DNA from: CAVXZE01 sp964615365
GTDB lineage: Bacteria; Myxococcota_A; UBA9160; UBA6930
Length of the DNA stretch: 64,000 bases
Reading direction: 5' to 3'
Assembly: GCA_964615365.1 (NCBI GenBank)
Contig: CAZTOU010000020.1
Location: 1-64,000 of the forward strand
The position numbers were made by a program, and so were the translations under genes. The notes below the pieces were generated by a model. It ran no database searches, had not been told where the DNA came from, and worked only from the letters and a program-made list of their open reading frames with translations. Each line of letters begins with the position of its first letter. Position 1 is the stretch's first letter. Shown piece by piece: positions 42,723 to 51,182 of this stretch.

Positions 42723-43496
42723 ATGCCGGAGTTCTGCGAGAGCGAGCGAGACGGGCGAGTCCTCACCGTCCGCTTCAACCGCCCGGAGGTCCGCAACGCC
42801 ATCCACCCGCCGGCGGCGCGGGAGCTCGAGCGGGTCTTCGACGACTTCGAGGCGGATCCGGAGCTCTGGGTGGCGATCCTGACCGGCGCGGGCGACCAGG
42901 CCTTCTCCGCCGGCAACGACCTCAAGTACGTGGCGAGCGGTGGCGAGATGAACTGGCCCGGGTCGGGCTTCGGGGGCATGACGCTTCGCTTCGACTCGGT
43001 GAAGCCGATGATCGCCGCGGTGAACGGCGTGGCCCTGGGTGGCGGATTCGAGATCGCACTGGCCTGCGACCTCATCATCGCCTCGGACCGCGCCAGCTTC
43101 GGCCTCCCCGAGCCGCGGGTGGGACAGGCCGCCCTGGCCGGCGGCATCCATCGCCTGGCCCGGCAGATCGGTCTCAAGCACGCGATGGGGATGCTCCTCA
43201 CCGGGCGCCGGGTGGACGCGAAGGAGGGCCGGGAGCTCGGCTTCGTCAACGAGGTGGTGAAGGCGGACCAGCTCCTCGATGCGGCCCACCGCTGGGCCGA
43301 CCAGATCATCGAGTGCGCGCCGCTCTCGGTGCGGGGCTCCAAGCAGGCCGCCACCCAGGGCCTCGACGCCCCCAGCCTGGAGGAGGCGGTGAAGGGCCGC
43401 TACGACCAGATCCACGCCATGCTGAAGAGCGACGACTACATGGAAGGAGCGCGGGCCTTCACCGAGAAGCGCCGGCCCAACTGGAAGGGGCGCTGA
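42723..43496 (+). CDS. Enoyl-CoA hydratase/isomerase-family protein
   Basis: This 257-residue crotonase-fold enzyme has oxyanion-hole segments AFSAGNDLKYVA and AVNGVALGGGFEIALACDLIIAS, and FGLPEPRVGQAALAGG, where a catalytic glutamate can be read. It should hydrate or isomerise an enoyl-CoA in beta-oxidation. The start ATG 42723 follows GGGAGGGAG. With the acyl-CoA ligase at 44305 and the dehydrogenases near 6 kb it forms part of a fatty- or aromatic-acid catabolic capacity. It converges on a HAD gene. Confidence 0.9.
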   Translation: MPEFCESERDGRVLTVRFNRPEVRNAIHPPAARELERVFDDFEADPELWVAILTGAGDQAFSAGNDLKYVASGGEMNWPGSGFGGMTLRFDSVKPMIAAVNGVALGGGFEIALACDLIIASDRASFGLPEPRVGQAALAGGIHRLARQIGLKHAMGMLLTGRRVDAKEGRELGFVNEVVKADQLLDAAHRWADQIIECAPLSVRGSKQAATQGLDAPSLEEAVKGRYDQIHAMLKSDDYMEGARAFTEKRRPNWKGR

Positions 43497-43523
43497 TTGC
43501 CCGACCCTCCGGAAGAGGTTCGG

Positions 43524-44270
43524 TCAGGCCCCGACCAGCTCCTCCAGCTCGGCCAGATCCGAGATCGTCCAGTCGGGAGCGGGGCCCTCCCACTCGCGGA
43601 GCTTCACCTCGGGATCGCGGACCCGGCGCGTGATCCAGGCCGTTCGGATCCCCAGCGGCGCGGCACCTCCCACGTCGGCCCGGAGATCGTCGCCGACGTG
43701 GACCGTCTCCTCCGCAGGAACGCCGAGGCCGTCCAGCACGGTCTGAAAGATCTCCGGCCGCGGCTTGCGGAAGCCCACCGCCTCCGAGATCGCCAGCGCC
43801 TCCAGATGGGGGCGAAGCCGTGCCTCCTCGACCACGCGCAGGGCGGTCGGGGTGTGACTGAAGTTCGAGCAGAGTCCCATCTTCACGCCCCGTCCGAGCC
43901 GGCCCAGAACCTCGTCGTGATGCGGGAGCACGACCACGCCCTCGTGGATCCCGCTCATGTGCGCGGCGGTCAGGATCTTCGGAAGCTCGGGGTCGTCGAG
44001 GCCGAGACGATTCACCACCGAGGTGAAGCGCTCCAGGGTGGGGAACTCGCGGCCCTCCCGGTAGCGGGGCTTCCCCTCGCTCCGGTCGACCTCGGAGACG
44101 ACCTCCATGAAGGCGTCGAAATCGACCTCGGCGCGCTCCCGCAGTGCGCCGTGGAGGCGGGCCACGAAGCTGTGGACCCGGCGCCCGTCCACCTCGGTGG
44201 TGTCCGAGGCGTCGAAATGGAGGTCTACCAGGGTGTCGAAGAGATCGAATAACATGGCCCGGATCGGCAT
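43524..44270 (-). CDS. HAD-superfamily hydrolase, subfamily IA
   Basis: This 248-residue phosphatase-like HAD protein has motif I DLFDT (Asp-9 and Asp-12), a helical cap, motif II SNFSHTP, motif III lysine in RKPRPEIF and motif IV VGDDLRADV. It may act on a phosphorylated small metabolite such as phosphoglycolate or a flavin nucleotide; the sequence does not decide. The ATG at 44270 stands 6 nt after TAAGCT, again leaderless in appearance. It is divergent from the acyl-CoA ligase with a 34-bp spacer. Confidence 0.88.
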   Translation of the reverse strand: MPIRAMLFDLFDTLVDLHFDASDTTEVDGRRVHSFVARLHGALRERAEVDFDAFMEVVSEVDRSEGKPRYREGREFPTLERFTSVVNRLGLDDPELPKILTAAHMSGIHEGVVVLPHHDEVLGRLGRGVKMGLCSNFSHTPTALRVVEEARLRPHLEALAISEAVGFRKPRPEIFQTVLDGLGVPAEETVHVGDDLRADVGGAAPLGIRTAWITRRVRDPEVKLREWEGPAPDWTISDLAELEELVGA

Positions 44271-44304
44271 GGCGCGAGCTTAGCGGCCGCAACAGGAGAA
44301 CCGC

Positions 44305-45996
44305 ATGAGCCAGTCCCTCGCAGAGGTCACAGGCGCCCTCACCGGGCCGGGAGCGCCCTTCGAGATCGAGGAGGTCGAGATCCGCGGCGTCCCCACCCGG
44401 ACCTGGAAAAACACCCCGCCCTCCCTGCGCGCCGTCCTCGAGGGAAGCCGGCTCCACGGCGAGAAGACCTTCCTGGTCTACGAGGACGAGCGGCTCACGT
44501 TCAGCGAGCACTGGAGCGCCGCCGCCCGCCTGGCGCACACGCTGTCCGAGGAGTGGGGCGTCGCCAAGGGCGACCGCGTCGCCATCGCGATGCGGAACCT
44601 CCCCGAGTGGTCGATCGCCTTCTGGGCGGCGACCACGGCCGGGGCCATCGCGGTGCCCTTGAACGCGTGGTGGAAGGGCGAGGAGCTCGAATACGGGCTC
44701 TCGGACTCGGGGTCGGAGGTGCTCTTCTGCGACGCCGAACGCGCCCATCGCCTGGCACCGCACCTGGGTGGCCTGGGCCTCCGCAAGATCGTGATCGCGC
44801 GAGACCAGGCGCCGCCGGTGCAGGGCCAGCTCCGCTTCGAGGAGGTGCTCGCCGCGGCGCCTCCGGAGGCGGCACTCCCCGACGTGGCGCCGCAACCCGA
44901 GGACGACGCCACCCTCTTCTACACCTCGGGCACCACGGGAAGGCCCAAGGGCGCACTCGGTACCCACCGGAACATCTGCAGCAACCTGATGAGCCTGGCC
45001 TTCGTGCAGCTTCGCGCCGCGGTGCAGAGCGGGAAACAGCCCGCGCCCGATGAGGAGCGCCCCCAGGCCGCCCAGCTCATCTCCGTCCCCTTCTTCCACG
45101 CCACCGGGTGCCACTCCATCCTGTGCGCCGCCACCAGCTTCGGGCTGAAGCTGGTGATGATGTACAAGTGGGACCCCGAGCGGGCCCTGGAGCTGATCGA
45201 GCGGGAGCGCGTCACCAGCTTCGGGGGCGTCCCCTCGATGGTCTGGCAGGTGCTGGAGGCGGCCAGCTTTCGCAAGCGCGACCTCTCCAGCGTCCAGGGC
45301 GTGGGCTACGGCGGCGCCCCCGCCGCGCCGGAGCTGGTGCGCCGCATCAAGCAGGCGTTTCCCGAAGGCTCGCCGACCAACGGCTATGGCCTCACCGAGA
45401 CCTCCTCCGTCACCACCATGAACACCGGCGAGGACTACGTGGGCCGCCCCGAAAGCGTGGGCCCGCCGGTGCCGGTCTGCGAGGTCAAGGTGGTGGACGC
45501 CGACGAGAAGACCCTTCCGCCCGGGGAGGTCGGCGAGCTCTGGATCAAGGGGCCCAACGTGGTGAAGGGCTACTGGAACAAGCCGGAGGCCACAGCCCGA
45601 ACCTTCACGGATGGCTGGCTCCACACCGGCGACCTGGCGCGCCTCGACGAAGACGACTTCGTCACCATCGTCGACCGCACCAAGGACATGCTGATCCGCG
45701 GGGGAGAGAACATCTACTGCGTCGAGGTGGAGTCGGTCCTCTACGACCACCCGGAGGTGATGGACGCCGCGGTCATCGGGCTGCCCCACCGGGTGCTGGG
45801 TGAAGAGGTGGGCGCCGCCGTCCAGGTGACCCCCGACTCCGCGGTCACCGAGCAGGGGCTCAAGGATCACGTCGCGGCCCGCGCCGCCGCCTTCAAGGTG
45901 CCGGTGCGCATCGAAATCCGCCGCGAGCCCCTCCCCCGAAACGCCAACGGCAAGCTGCTCAAGTCACAGCTCAAGCAGGAGATGACCCGGGAGTAG
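44305..45996 (+). CDS. Acyl-CoA synthetase (AMP-forming)
   Basis: This 563-residue adenylate-forming ligase activates a carboxylic acid to an acyl-CoA via an acyl-AMP. The P-loop TLFYTSGTTGRPKGA lies near residue 208, the A5-type YGLTETSS near 363, GWLHTGDLARLDEDDFVTIVDRTKDMI-like A7/A8 near 437-455, and the catalytic lysine in NANGKLLK at the C terminus. An AGGAG site precedes ATG 44305. The substrate class (medium/long chain or aromatic) cannot be set from sequence alone. It stands near enoyl-CoA hydratase and is followed by the sigma-factor leader. Confidence 0.93.
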   Translation: MSQSLAEVTGALTGPGAPFEIEEVEIRGVPTRTWKNTPPSLRAVLEGSRLHGEKTFLVYEDERLTFSEHWSAAARLAHTLSEEWGVAKGDRVAIAMRNLPEWSIAFWAATTAGAIAVPLNAWWKGEELEYGLSDSGSEVLFCDAERAHRLAPHLGGLGLRKIVIARDQAPPVQGQLRFEEVLAAAPPEAALPDVAPQPEDDATLFYTSGTTGRPKGALGTHRNICSNLMSLAFVQLRAAVQSGKQPAPDEERPQAAQLISVPFFHATGCHSILCAATSFGLKLVMMYKWDPERALELIERERVTSFGGVPSMVWQVLEAASFRKRDLSSVQGVGYGGAPAAPELVRRIKQAFPEGSPTNGYGLTETSSVTTMNTGEDYVGRPESVGPPVPVCEVKVVDADEKTLPPGEVGELWIKGPNVVKGYWNKPEATARTFTDGWLHTGDLARLDEDDFVTIVDRTKDMLIRGGENIYCVEVESVLYDHPEVMDAAVIGLPHRVLGEEVGAAVQVTPDSAVTEQGLKDHVAARAAAFKVPVRIEIRREPLPRNANGKLLKSQLKQEMTRE

Positions 45997-46156
45997 TGGG
46001 GCCGGCCATCCGGGCCTCGGCCTGGGTGCGGAAGTGTCTCTTGGATCGACTCCCCAGATTTAGGGGCCGATTTGCCTGGAATTCAGGATTCATGCCCTCT
46101 CCCTGCTGGCCGACAATTCCGCGGTGGTCCGTGGGGTCCGGCGAGCCCGCGGGCGG

Positions 46157-46195
46157 CTCCAGACTCTCCAAGAGGAGTCTGGAGAGGAGGAGGAT
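46157..46195 (+). promoter_or_regulatory. Strong leader hairpin abutting the ribosome site of the sigma-factor gene
   Basis: CTCCAGACTC (46157-46166) pairs perfectly with GAGTCTGGAG (46175-46184) around an 8-nt loop. The GAGGAGGAGGAT ribosome site follows at once, 8 nt before GTG 46203. CTCC in the 5' arm could also pair with the Shine-Dalgarno, so translational control is possible. A smaller CCTG-GAATT-CAGG hairpin lies further upstream. Confidence 0.5.
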
Positions 46196-46202
46196 CCACC
46201 CC

Positions 46203-47567
46203 GTGGCACAGCTGGCTCGCGCTACTCCCGCCGAAGTCGGAGGAGAGGACCAACCGGTCGTCTCGGACGACGGCTTCGGGATGCTCCGGCCCTATTTCCG
46301 CGAGATCGGTCCACTCGAGACGCTCACCTCCGAACAGGAGGTCGCGTTAGCCAAAGCGATCGAGGACTACACCCGGGCGATGTGGCGGGAGATCCTCAGC
46401 ATCCCCCTCTCGGGGCGCCTGCTCGTCGCGCGCTGGGGTGAGCTCCGGAGTGCCAACCGCGTCACCGCGACGATGAGCGCCCTGCCCCCCGACCGCCGTC
46501 CGCCCGATGCGAGCGCGCGGATGGACAAGGCCCTGCGGAGCGTCGCCATCCTTCTCGATCGCCGCGACGAGCTGCGCGGCGGAGACCATGAGCCCTCCTC
46601 GTGTGTGAAGCGGAAGGCAATCGACCTGGAGCAACGGCGAATCCTCCTCGCTGCGAATTTCTCTCCCTCCCTTCTCGACGAGCTCCTCCGGACGCTGCGA
46701 GAGCGCGAAGCCCTTCTCGAGCGGGCGCGCACCTCGTGGATCGCGTTCGTCGCCGCATCGCAGCAGGAGATCGGCCTGCCGCCGGCGGAGTTCCAGGAGC
46801 GCATGGGCCGGATCGATCAGGCGGAGAGCCGCTTGATCGAGGCGCGCAACGAATTGCTCCGGCGCAATTTGAAGCTGTGCGTCAAGGTGGCCAAGGAGTT
46901 CCGCGGCCGGGGTGTCCCCTTTCCCGATCTCGTCCAGGAGGGGAGCCTGGGCCTGCTCCACGCCGTCGGAAAGTTCGACTACCGCCGGGGCTTCAAGCTC
47001 TCGACCTACGCAGTATGGTGGATCCGCCAAGCGATCTTCCGCGCGATTCAGACACACTCGCGTCCCATCCGCCTGCCCTCTCATGTGTACGATCGCACCC
47101 GACGGGTCCGCCAGACCAAGGAGCGGCTCTCCATCGCGCTCGGTCGCACCCCGACGCGGGAAGAGGTCGCCGATGGACTCGAGATCGATGAGAACCAGGT
47201 CGAGACGTTGATGTGGATCGACCAGAAGCCGGCCTCGCTGGACGCCCCGGTGAAGCCGGCCGAAAGCGGGTCGCTCGGCGATTTCCTCGAGGACCCGGCG
47301 ACCCCCAACCCCGTCGAGGAGCTCCATCAGGCGTCACTCATGAAGACTGTCGAGTCGCTGCTCCTCGGCCTCCGCCCGCGCGAGCGGGACGTCCTCAGCT
47401 GGAGGTTCGGCCTGGGCGGGGAGCGCGTGCTCTCCCTCCAGGAGATCGCCGAGCGGCTCGAGCTCTCGCGCGAGCGCATCCGGCAGATACAGGTGGACGC
47501 GCTCAGGAAGCTCCGCGCCCGCTCGATGCCGGCACAGGAGCTCGCAGCGCTGGCGAATCCGGCCTAG
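46203..47567 (+). CDS. RNA polymerase sigma factor, sigma-70 family with large insert
   Basis: This 454-residue group 1/2-type sigma factor lacks region 1.1. Region 1.2 reads RPYFREIGPLETLTSEQEVALAKAIE, and regions 2.1-2.4 read NLKLCVKVAKEF through FDYRRGFKLSTYAVWWIRQAI. Region 3 and region 4.2 (LSLQEIAERLELSRERIRQIQVDALRKLR) are intact. About 170 residues separate 1.2 from 2.1, a non-conserved region as in RpoD but longer than in RpoS. It is probably an alternative factor rather than the housekeeping one, as that usually has region 1.1. GTG 46203 is supported by the GGAGGAGGAT site; earlier in-frame starts fall in a structured leader. Confidence 0.88.
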   Translation: MAQLARATPAEVGGEDQPVVSDDGFGMLRPYFREIGPLETLTSEQEVALAKAIEDYTRAMWREILSIPLSGRLLVARWGELRSANRVTATMSALPPDRRPPDASARMDKALRSVAILLDRRDELRGGDHEPSSCVKRKAIDLEQRRILLAANFSPSLLDELLRTLREREALLERARTSWIAFVAASQQEIGLPPAEFQERMGRIDQAESRLIEARNELLRRNLKLCVKVAKEFRGRGVPFPDLVQEGSLGLLHAVGKFDYRRGFKLSTYAVWWIRQAIFRAIQTHSRPIRLPSHVYDRTRRVRQTKERLSIALGRTPTREEVADGLEIDENQVETLMWIDQKPASLDAPVKPAESGSLGDFLEDPATPNPVEELHQASLMKTVESLLLGLRPRERDVLSWRFGLGGERVLSLQEIAERLELSRERIRQIQVDALRKLRARSMPAQELAALANPA

Positions 47568-47667
47568 GGAACGGGGACCTCCTGAGAGCAGCGGAGCCGG
47601 TGTTCCGCGGCGGCTCGCCCGTGGTAGGGTGCGGAAGCGGCGGCCAGCGGGCAGGGGGAGCCTCGGC

Positions 47668-48156
47668 ATGAACTGGGAAGCTCTCGGCGCGATCGGGGAG
47701 ATCGTCGGTGGGATCGCCGTAGTCCTGACACTTGGCTACCTCGCGCTCCAGATCCGACAGAACACGCGCTCGCTCCGAACCGCCGCTTCTCAAGAGGTGG
47801 TTCGCAGCGCGAACGAATTCTCATCGCTGCTGGTCCGCGACGCCGAGCTGAACGGTCTCTACGCCAAAGGGGTCATCGATCCCTCGTCGCTGTCGGAGGA
47901 GCAGCTGGGCCAGTTCTCAGAGCTGCTCCACATCGGGCTACGCAACTTCTGGATGGCACAGCACCTCGCCCGGGAGAGCTTGATCTCCGAGAACGTCTGC
48001 GAGACCTACGAAGCCGCATTCCGGTCCATCTTCGAGTCACCGAAGATGCTCGAATGGCTGGATGAGAGCGAGCATTATCTCCCCTCGGATCTGGAGGAGC
48101 AGATCCGCAAGCTGGTCGCCGCGCCACGAGCTGCTGAAGCCGACCGTCTCCGTTAG
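47668..48156 (+). CDS. Small membrane-anchored protein of unknown function
   Basis: This 162-residue protein has one N-terminal membrane segment (IGEIVGGIAVVLTLGYLALQI) and a helical cytoplasmic domain with SQEVVRSANEFSSLLVRDAELNGLYAKG and a long acidic C-terminal part. Proteins of this shape are widespread in gamma- and delta-proteobacteria with no known function. ATG 47668 follows GGGGGAG. It lies 100 bp downstream of the sigma factor and 60 bp upstream of the MacA-like adaptor gene. Confidence 0.7.
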   Translation: MNWEALGAIGEIVGGIAVVLTLGYLALQIRQNTRSLRTAASQEVVRSANEFSSLLVRDAELNGLYAKGVIDPSSLSEEQLGQFSELLHIGLRNFWMAQHLARESLISENVCETYEAAFRSIFESPKMLEWLDESEHYLPSDLEEQIRKLVAAPRAAEADRLR

Positions 48157-48216
48157 GTGTCGAACCCTGGGAAGAGTTCCGCGCCCGTGGTGCCGCTCGG
48201 CTGGAGATACGCCTCG

Positions 48217-49260
48217 ATGAGTAAGCGCGATTCTGCGAGAATCGGACTGGCCGGGGCCCTGGTTCTCGCCGCCTGCGGCCCGGGGGCCGAGTCCGGTCCG
48301 GCCCCCACCTTCACGGCTCATCGGGAGGCGATCGAGCGGATCGTCGTCGCCACCGGGACCATCGAGCCCGAGAACGAGGTCGAGGTGCGGCCCCGCCTGG
48401 CCGGCATCGTCGAGGCGATCCACGTGGATCCCGGGGATCGCGTGGAGGCGGGCCAGCCCTTGGTGGAGCTCGAGCGCGACCTGCTCGAGGCGCGGGTACG
48501 CGAGGCGCGGGCGGCGCTGGCGGAGGAGGAGGTGGAGCGGCGGTACGCCAGAATCGACGTCGAGAGGGTGCAGAACCTGCGCGAGCAGGGCGCGGCCTCG
48601 GCGCAGAACCTCGACCAGGCTCGTTCCCGCTGGGAGAAGGCTCGCGCGGGCGTGGCGCGGCAGCGGGCCGCCCTCGAATCCCTGGAGGTCCAGCTCGGCT
48701 ACACCACCATCACCGCGTCCTCCGCCGGCAAGATCCTCGACGTCTACGTCGAGGAGGGAGACGCGGTCTCACCGGTCACCGCCGTCACCGGCGGCACCTT
48801 GCTGCTCTCGGTGGCGGGCACCGAGAGCCTGCACCTGAAGGGCCTGGTGGACGAGAACGAGGTGGCGCGGGTGCGCGTCGGCCAGACGGCGCAGATCCGC
48901 GCCGAGGCCTATCCGGACCGGGAGTTCGCCGCTCGGGTCCGTGAGATCGCGCCGATGGGACAGCGTCAGCAGAACGTCACCTACTTCGAGGTGGAGGTCG
49001 AGGTGGTGGACGCCGACGAAGAGCTGCTTCGCCCGCGCATGTCGGCCGATGCCGACATCGTGAGCGAGGTGGTAGAGGCGGCCCTCGTAATTCCGGAGAC
49101 GGCGCTGCGCTACCAGGGCGAACGCATCTACGTCGAGACGCTGGTCGGCGGCGACTCCTCCCGCATCGTCCCGGTGGACGTGGAGGTGGGAATCGTCGAC
49201 GGAGACCGCGTGCAGGTGCTCTCGGGCCTGGACGAAGGTGACGAGGTGACGCTCCAGTGA
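48217..49260 (+). CDS. MacA/HlyD-like periplasmic adaptor lipoprotein
   Basis: This 347-residue membrane-fusion protein has a lipobox ending LAAC with Cys-20, so it is lipid-anchored. A biotinyl-lipoyl-like half (RPRLAGIVEAIHVDPGDRVEAGQPLVELE) is followed by a coiled-coil hairpin (REARAALAEEEVERRYA to RQRAALESLEVQ). The matching lipoyl half and beta-barrel domains end in EEVTLQ-type sequence. It links inner-membrane ABC permeases to an outer-membrane channel. Its stop overlaps the ABC gene start (GTGA). No TolC-like gene is in the window. Confidence 0.88.
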   Translation: MSKRDSARIGLAGALVLAACGPGAESGPAPTFTAHREAIERIVVATGTIEPENEVEVRPRLAGIVEAIHVDPGDRVEAGQPLVELERDLLEARVREARAALAEEEVERRYARIDVERVQNLREQGAASAQNLDQARSRWEKARAGVARQRAALESLEVQLGYTTITASSAGKILDVYVEEGDAVSPVTAVTGGTLLLSVAGTESLHLKGLVDENEVARVRVGQTAQIRAEAYPDREFAARVREIAPMGQRQQNVTYFEVEVEVVDADEELLRPRMSADADIVSEVVEAALVIPETALRYQGERIYVETLVGGDSSRIVPVDVEVGIVDGDRVQVLSGLDEGDEVTLQ

Positions 49261-49946
49261 CCGCGGTGATCGAGCTCGTGGGCCTCGAGAAGCGTTTCGC
49301 GACGGGGCGCTCCGAGGTGCGCGCCCTGCGCGGCATCGATCTGTGGATCGATCCCGGCGAGTTCCTCGCCGTGATGGGACCTTCGGGCTCGGGGAAGACC
49401 ACCCTGATGGAGATCCTGGGCTGCCTCTCGCGGCCCAGCGCGGGTCGCTACCGCTTCAACGGACGCGACGTCGCAGAGATCGACCCCGACGGGCTCTCCC
49501 GGCTGCGCGGCGAGGAGATCGGCTTCGTCTTCCAGAGCTTCAACCTGCTCCCGCGTCACTCGGCAGCGGACAACGTGGAGCTGCCCCTGGTCTACCGCGG
49601 TGTCACTCGCCGGGAGCGGCGGCGACGAGCCGGGGAGGCCCTGGCGCGGGTGGGGCTGGCGGAGCGCGCGGACCACCGACCGGCCGAGCTCTCGGGGGGC
49701 GAGCGCCAGCGCGTGGCGATCGCCCGGGCGCTGATCAATCGACCCGCGGTGATCCTCGCCGACGAGCCGACGGGCAATCTCGATACGGCCACGGGGAGCG
49801 AGATCATGCAGCTCCTGGGTGGGCTGAACCGCGAAGGCAACACGGTCGTGGTCGTCACCCACGATCCGATCGTGGGTGCGGAGGCCCGGCGTCGCCTCCG
49901 CATCGCGGATGGTCGGATCCAGAGCGACGAGCGCGACTCGCGATGA
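49257..49946 (+). CDS. MacB-type ABC transporter ATPase
   Basis: This 229-residue stand-alone nucleotide-binding subunit is of the LolD/MacB family. It has Walker A GPSGSGKTT at 41-49, Q-loop Gln-93, the LSGGE signature at 145-149, Walker B VILADEP ending in Glu-170, and the switch His in VTHDP. The family drives mechanotransmission rather than classic transport, exporting lipopeptides or lipoproteins. GTG 49257 overlaps the adaptor stop, and its own stop overlaps the permease ATG, so the operon is tightly coupled. Confidence 0.92.
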   Translation: MTAVIELVGLEKRFATGRSEVRALRGIDLWIDPGEFLAVMGPSGSGKTTLMEILGCLSRPSAGRYRFNGRDVAEIDPDGLSRLRGEEIGFVFQSFNLLPRHSAADNVELPLVYRGVTRRERRRRAGEALARVGLAERADHRPAELSGGERQRVAIARALINRPAVILADEPTGNLDTATGSEIMQLLGGLNREGNTVVVVTHDPIVGAEARRRLRIADGRIQSDERDSR

Positions 49947-51180
49947 TCATCGGCGAGGCCGTCCGCCAATCCTTCGCGACCCTTCGGATCCACCGCATGC
50001 GGACCTTCCTCACCCTGTTCGGGATCGTCTGGGGCACGGCCTCGCTGGTCTTCCTGCTGTCCTGGGGGGAGGGCCTGCGGCGGATGCTCGAGGACGGCTT
50101 CAGCAGGCTCGGCAAGGACATGGCGGTGGTGTGGGCCGGGCGGATCGGCGAGCAGTACACGCCCGCCGCGGACCGGCGCTACCTGTGGTTCACGCGCGAG
50201 GATGCCGAGGCGCTGGGCCGGCGCGCCCGCCTGGCGACGCGAGTGGGCGCGGAGTCGCAGATCTGGTCGTCTCCTACCGCCAGCGCAGCTTCACCCAGAA
50301 CGTGCGCGGCGTGGAGGTCGCCAACTTCGAGCTGCGCGGCGTCTCACTCGCCGCCGGGCGTCCGATCTCCCGCTTCGACGTCGCGCACCGACGTCGCGTG
50401 GCGGTCCTGGGGGTGAAGGCCCGGGAGGATCTGCTCGGCTCCGAGGGGGGCGTCGGCTCGCAGATCCGCATCAACGGCCGCTCCTACCAGGTGATCGGCC
50501 TCCTCAGACGAGTCGGCCAGCAGCTCTTGGGTGACAGCTCCGAGCTCGACGAGCAGGTCTGGATCCCGATCACCACCCTGCTGGCGATGGGGCCGCGCTA
50601 CGGAGTCGACACCGAGATCGCCGACATGATCCTCTTCCGCTACCCGGGCCGACACACCTACCAGGCGGCGAAGGCCGAGGCGCGGGCCATCCTGGCCGAG
50701 CGCCTGCGGGTCTCCCCGGAAGACGACGAGGCCATCTATGTCCTGAGCGCCGCCGATGCGCTGCGCCAGATGCCACTCGAGGAGATCAAGGGGCTCTTCT
50801 TCATCCTGGCGGTCACCACGCTCCTGATCGGCGGCGTGGGCGTGATGAACATGATGCTCGACTCGGTTCACGACCGCCGGTCGGAGATCGGAGTGCGGCT
50901 CGCCGTGGGCGCGCGGCGGCGCGACGTGATCGCGCAGTTCTTTCTCGAGACGGCGGCGGTGACGGGAACCGGGGGGCTGTCGGGGATCCTCCTGGGGGTT
51001 GCCGCCTGCCTGCTCCTCGGATCCTTCGAGGTCCCCGACCTGATCCCCGTCCCCGTCCTCCAGTGGCCCGTCGTCGTGGTCGGACTCGTGGTGATGGTCG
51101 GCGTCGGCCTCGCGGCCGGCGTGATCCCCGCCTGGCGGGCCGCCCGGGTCGATCCCTCCGAGATCCTCCGGGTGGACTGA
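49943..51180 (+). pseudogene. MacB-type permease, frameshifted
   Basis: This is the first of two MacB-like permeases. It starts MIIGEAVRQSFATLRIHRMRTFLTLFGIVWGTASLVFLL, the first membrane helix, then changes frame near 50262. The first frame ends within a few dozen codons of shadow-like sequence. The second frame resumes VVSYRQRSFTQNVRGVEVANFELRG and continues through the three C-terminal membrane helices to EILRVD. One missing base after CAGATC (for example ATC-NTG-GTC) restores ILVVSYRQRS. It is either an assembly error or a true inactivation; codon use is unchanged on both sides. Confidence 0.82.
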
Positions 51181-51182
51181 CC

